Of a DNA stretch of 32,095 nt, positions 29,558-32,095 are shown one piece after another. Both the position numbers and the translations under genes were made by a program. Below the pieces are notes generated by a model. That model did no database searches. It was not told where the DNA came from and saw only the letters and a program-made list of their open reading frames with translations. Source of the DNA: Russula earlei (taxonomy: Eukaryota; Basidiomycota; Agaricomycetes; Russulales; Russulaceae); NCBI GenBank assembly GCA_025769875.1, contig JAGFNK010000586.1:1-32095 (forward strand), read 5' to 3'. Position 1 is the stretch's first letter. Each line of letters starts with the position of its first letter.

Positions 29558-30535
29558 TCATCTGGTTCTATAACTAATTTTAACCAGACGTGTTTTCATA
29601 GGAACTGATTTGAAGGTGGTCGACTTGTTAGGACAATTGCGTGCAACATGTCCTTGTTTAGAGCAAAAGAAGCAACAACCTTCGACTTGATGTTGTTTCT
29701 TCTCTTGCTCAGTAGTGGCCACTCTAGCGTGGTCAACATCCATTGGAACAACTTGATTGTTGCCCCTAGGAATAAATTGACTAGTAGGGTTCCTTGGTAC
29801 AAAGGTAGGATTGACCCCAGGAGGCGGTCCAGGAGGAGGATGGAATGTAGTGTTGGTAGGGTGGAAGTTAAGGAATCGTTGGGGATTACACGCAATATTG
29901 TGTATATCTCCTATATAGCTAGTGTTAACCCAATGGTCCACATTAGGGCCCCTTATAAAGGATAGATAAGCGTTAACTCGTCTATAAGGATTGTTGAAGA
30001 GAGAGTTTTCATCATTCATATTGCGAAAGATGGCAAACTCTCTCATGAATTTGGAGGATTGGGAGCGGTCTCCATCAAAGATAGATGGTGGGTTTCCCCT
30101 GACTGCTCCATTAGAAGGGATTAGGACTATGGCAGCCATAGCTGGAGTAGGTGAAGTAGGAGGTGAAGGTGGATATTGAAAGAGTTGATACTGGGGGTCT
30201 GATTGATCCCAAGTTCCTAAACCATGTTCTTTGTTGTCGAGAACAAGGCCTTCGTGAGTAGCGTATTCAAGGTGAAGTCCGACTTCTTGTCTATCAAGTT
30301 TATACCAATGTCCGTTGATAAATTCAATAGGGTGGTAAAGGTTTTCAATGCGGAGGTAATATCCTACTTCGGGTTCAGTGGGGTGCCAAAAGGCTTTACC
30401 AGTGATACATTCGGGTAGGTTGTCTTGATTATGTCGAGTGACGGTTCAGTGTTGAAGAGGGTTAGATGAGGAAGCTGGTTCAATAGAGGGTTTGAGGATA
30501 GCAAGAGTATTCGAGGTAGAAGCCGTGGTGAAACA
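29558..30535 (-). pseudogene. gag: gag (nucleocapsid) with a nonsense codon and an internal deletion
   Basis: The longest ATG frame is 30139-29558 (193 residues). The same frame continues upstream without an ATG, through a TGA at 30446-30448, to about 30530, reading FWHPTEPEVGYYLRIENLYH and FINGHWYKLDRQEVGLHLEY, so the true N-terminus is longer. The body has PPSIFDGDRSQSSKFMREFA and GPNVDHWV. It then jumps to CNPQRFLNFHPTNTTFHPPP, so roughly the central capsid part of a usual gypsy gag is missing. The nucleocapsid keeps a CCHC zinc knuckle (CFFCSKQGHVARNC, CX2CX4HX4C). The frame ends at a TGA where a frameshift precedes the linker. Confidence 0.85.
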
Positions 30536-30537
30536 TT

Positions 30538-30550
30538 AAGCTTGGTCTGA
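30538..30550 (-). promoter_or_regulatory. Primer-binding site, self-priming type
   Basis: Directly inside the 5' LTR the minus strand reads TC then AGACCAAGCTT. This is complementary over 11 bases to AAGCTTGGTCT, which lies in the LTR about 30 bases after the TATA box, where the mRNA should start. In Tf1/sushi-type elements the first ~11 bases of the mRNA prime reverse transcription this way. No tRNA 3' end (such as initiator Met, TGGTAGCAGAG complement) is seen here. Confidence 0.7.
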
Positions 30551-31431
30551 TGTCACGGTAACTAGCCATGTCAGTTCACAAGCGGAAAACAAGTCGATGA
30601 TAGAGAGGTGTTCAAGAAACGGGCTGGTTCCCGTGTATAATGAGTAAGGATCCCTGCAGCGGTTGAAGTGTTTTATGCTAAACAGGTTATGGCCAATAGA
30701 CCCTTCCTAGTACGACTCAGTCCGTTGAGAGGCTAGGGTAAGTTTGTAATGGAATAGACTAGGGCTGGTTCCACTAGCTATATGCGTTTAAGTCCGTTAG
30801 GGACCTTGAACAATACAGAGAGAGTAGAGGAAGGTAGGTCTTAAAGGAGGAGAGCTCTTCTCAGGGGAGTGAAGAGAGACTCTTAGAAAAGGAAGGGAAA
30901 GGCGAAGAGTAGATGGTGGATGGTGTGTTGAGAGTTGATGAAATGGAGAGGTGGTTGTGGTTTAAGTTTGTGAGAGTGAAGTGGGTTGCAGGAGAATATG
31001 TTGGACAAGAGTAGGTTGGATTCTACAAGAGACCAAGCTTAGGGCTTTGGTCACAAAGTACTGAGCTTATATATATAGGAGAAGCGCAGCAATAGCTGCG
31101 CTTTGACTGTGCTACTAGTATTGTAGGAGTCATAATAAGTAGGAGTCATAAGAATGAGGCCACGAATGAGTCCGAACCAAGTAACTGTGCTGCACAGTAG
31201 GTGCGCAGCATTACACAGTCAAAACTAAGACATGAATATAAATGGGAAGAGAACCAAACAAAGGGAAAGTAACAGCAATCCAGTGTTACCTGGACGTGTA
31301 TGGATCACATGATAACACAGAAGGGATCACAAGATGTAAGAATCACAAGACCGGTAAGTAAAGGGATGTATGCAAGCAAGCAGTCCATAGCAAGAGGTAA
31401 GAAGTAAACGTAAAAGGAAAATGGTATAACA
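30551..31431 (-). mobile_element. 5' LTR of the LTR_B element
   Basis: 881 bp. On the minus strand it starts TGTTATACCATTTTCC and ends GTTACCGTGACA. It carries a hairpin (31083-31102), TATA box (about 31067-31077) and predicted start (about 31040). It retains more CpG than the 3' copy at many of the differing sites, while some go the other way. Confidence 0.92.
31029..31077 (-). promoter_or_regulatory. Core promoter of LTR_B: TATA box and predicted transcription start
   Basis: Minus strand: TATATATATA (31068-31077), about 28 bases, then AAGCTTGGTCTC (31040-31029). The start is predicted at about 31040 because these first bases match the primer-binding site. The same layout is present in the 3' LTR at about 23275-23324. 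Confidence 0.6.
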
Positions 31432-32095
31432 ATCAAAGTGTAATTTATCAAACAATTATCACTTGGTAGTGACCATGTCTAACCTTATCTAGATGCTTGG
31501 CAGTCAGACATTGCAATATAATACTTATGTAAATTATTCACTATGCTACAAAACTGGATCCATGAGAGTAAGAGGAAATGAACACACGTCCCATTTTTTG
31601 CTTAAAGTGAGCACATGCATCGCTATTTTGGAGTGGCCCTGGCAGCCATAGGGAGGTGATGAGTGGTAGGTATGTGAGAAACAATAGGCTAGAAATGATG
31701 GATGCATCTTTAGGTAGGAGAACATGAGGAGTGAGCGATAGAGCCATAAAATTGATATGGCTCATGCTCTGGTGTGTGAATGTGCCAGCACTGTGCTGTC
31801 ACTATAAGAGAGGGAGTTTAGAGATAGGGAGATGAAAAACAAAATGTGCACGAGGGTGGTAGTTATACAAAAATATTTTTGTTTGCTAGCCTTGCACACT
31901 GGGAGAGAAGGAGATGAATCTGAGGGGATGTTCACAAGGCATGAAATGGAGGGAGAGGGAGGGCACATACCATTTTGCATTGAAAAAGGAAGGGCGTACA
32001 AGAGGATCAAGGGCGACAAGAGGATGACAAAAAATAAGCACACAATTGCTTAGTAAATATCTTTGATAAGCAAGCTTCCAGATGATTGAGGTAGC
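31432..32095. other. No recognisable gene
   Basis: AT-rich near the LTR, then plus-strand purine-rich sequence like 12342-14598. Minus-strand frames 31541-31765 and 31762-32043 are S/L-rich and show no domain. The sequence runs off the window. Confidence 0.5.

Larger units (their letters stand above)
22797..31431 (-). mobile_element. Ty3/gypsy chromovirus, complete but inactive (LTR_B family)
   Basis: The element is 8,635 bp, of which 829 plus a 5-bp duplication belong to a nested solo LTR_A. It has two LTRs in direct repeat (5' LTR 30551-31431, 3' LTR 22797-23679), a primer-binding site next to the 5' LTR, gag, a PR-RT-RH-IN-chromodomain pol in one frame, an additional ORF, and a polypurine tract. 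Domain order PR-RT-RNaseH-IN plus a chromodomain places it in the chromovirus branch of Metaviridae. The flanks are GAATG (22792-22796) and ATCAA (31432-31436), which do not match as a target duplication. Multiple nonsense codons in gag and pol, frameshifts between them and a gag deletion show it cannot move on its own. Confidence 0.92.

Overview
This window looks like a transposon-dense, gene-poor stretch of a basidiomycete (Agaricomycetes) genome. The evidence is a FunK1-type fungal protein kinase, a chromodomain-bearing Ty3/gypsy element, short spliceosomal introns with GT..AG ends, and fragments of typical fungal genes (RPN10, a group III HAMP-repeat histidine kinase, a DUF155/RMND1-like protein). 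I see no intact host gene. Everything recognisable is mobile or decayed.

Layout. (1) 1-2910: LTR debris. It holds a 45-base LTR end, a gypsy-type LTR, two solo LTRs of one family (here LTR_C) in opposite orientation with their own target duplications, and a degenerate Ty1/copia reverse transcriptase between them. (2) 2911-4901 and 12342-14598: degenerate sequence with two minisatellites (51 bp and about 63 bp). These two blocks were contiguous before the next insertion. (3) 4910-12333: a 7,424-bp hAT-like DNA transposon with a TAGTGCTGTC terminal inverted repeat, GGCTC-rich subterminal repeats and a perfect 8-bp target duplication (GGGTTGTT). I see no transposase. Its interior is a string of host-gene fragments in the same orientation: an unidentified part, a probable Zn2Cys6 transcription-factor C-terminus, RPN10, the HAMP array of a Nik1/OS-1-type kinase, and a DUF155 protein. 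Several fragments still carry introns. This is a 'Pack-hAT', the most unusual object here. (4) 14600-18127 (-): a FunK1 kinase pseudogene broken by a solo LTR (LTR_A, TSD CTGAG) and by a tRNA-headed SINE inside an intron. (5) 18990-22093 (-): an unidentified decayed gene and a WD40-repeat pseudogene with a C-terminal membrane segment. (6) 22797-31431 (-): a full-length but dead Ty3/gypsy chromovirus (LTR_B family). It has gag, protease, RT, RNase H, integrase and chromodomain, an extra ORF after pol, a polypurine tract, and a Tf1-like self-priming signature. A second solo LTR_A (TSD GATGG) sits inside it. (7) 31432-32095: nothing recognised.

Relative order from nesting: LTR_A inserted after the LTR_B element and after FunK1; the hAT inserted into already degenerate sequence. 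Decay is dominated by C-to-T / G-to-A changes, many at CpG, which fits a methylated and silenced region. I worked by eye without database searches, so family names rest on motifs I recognise.
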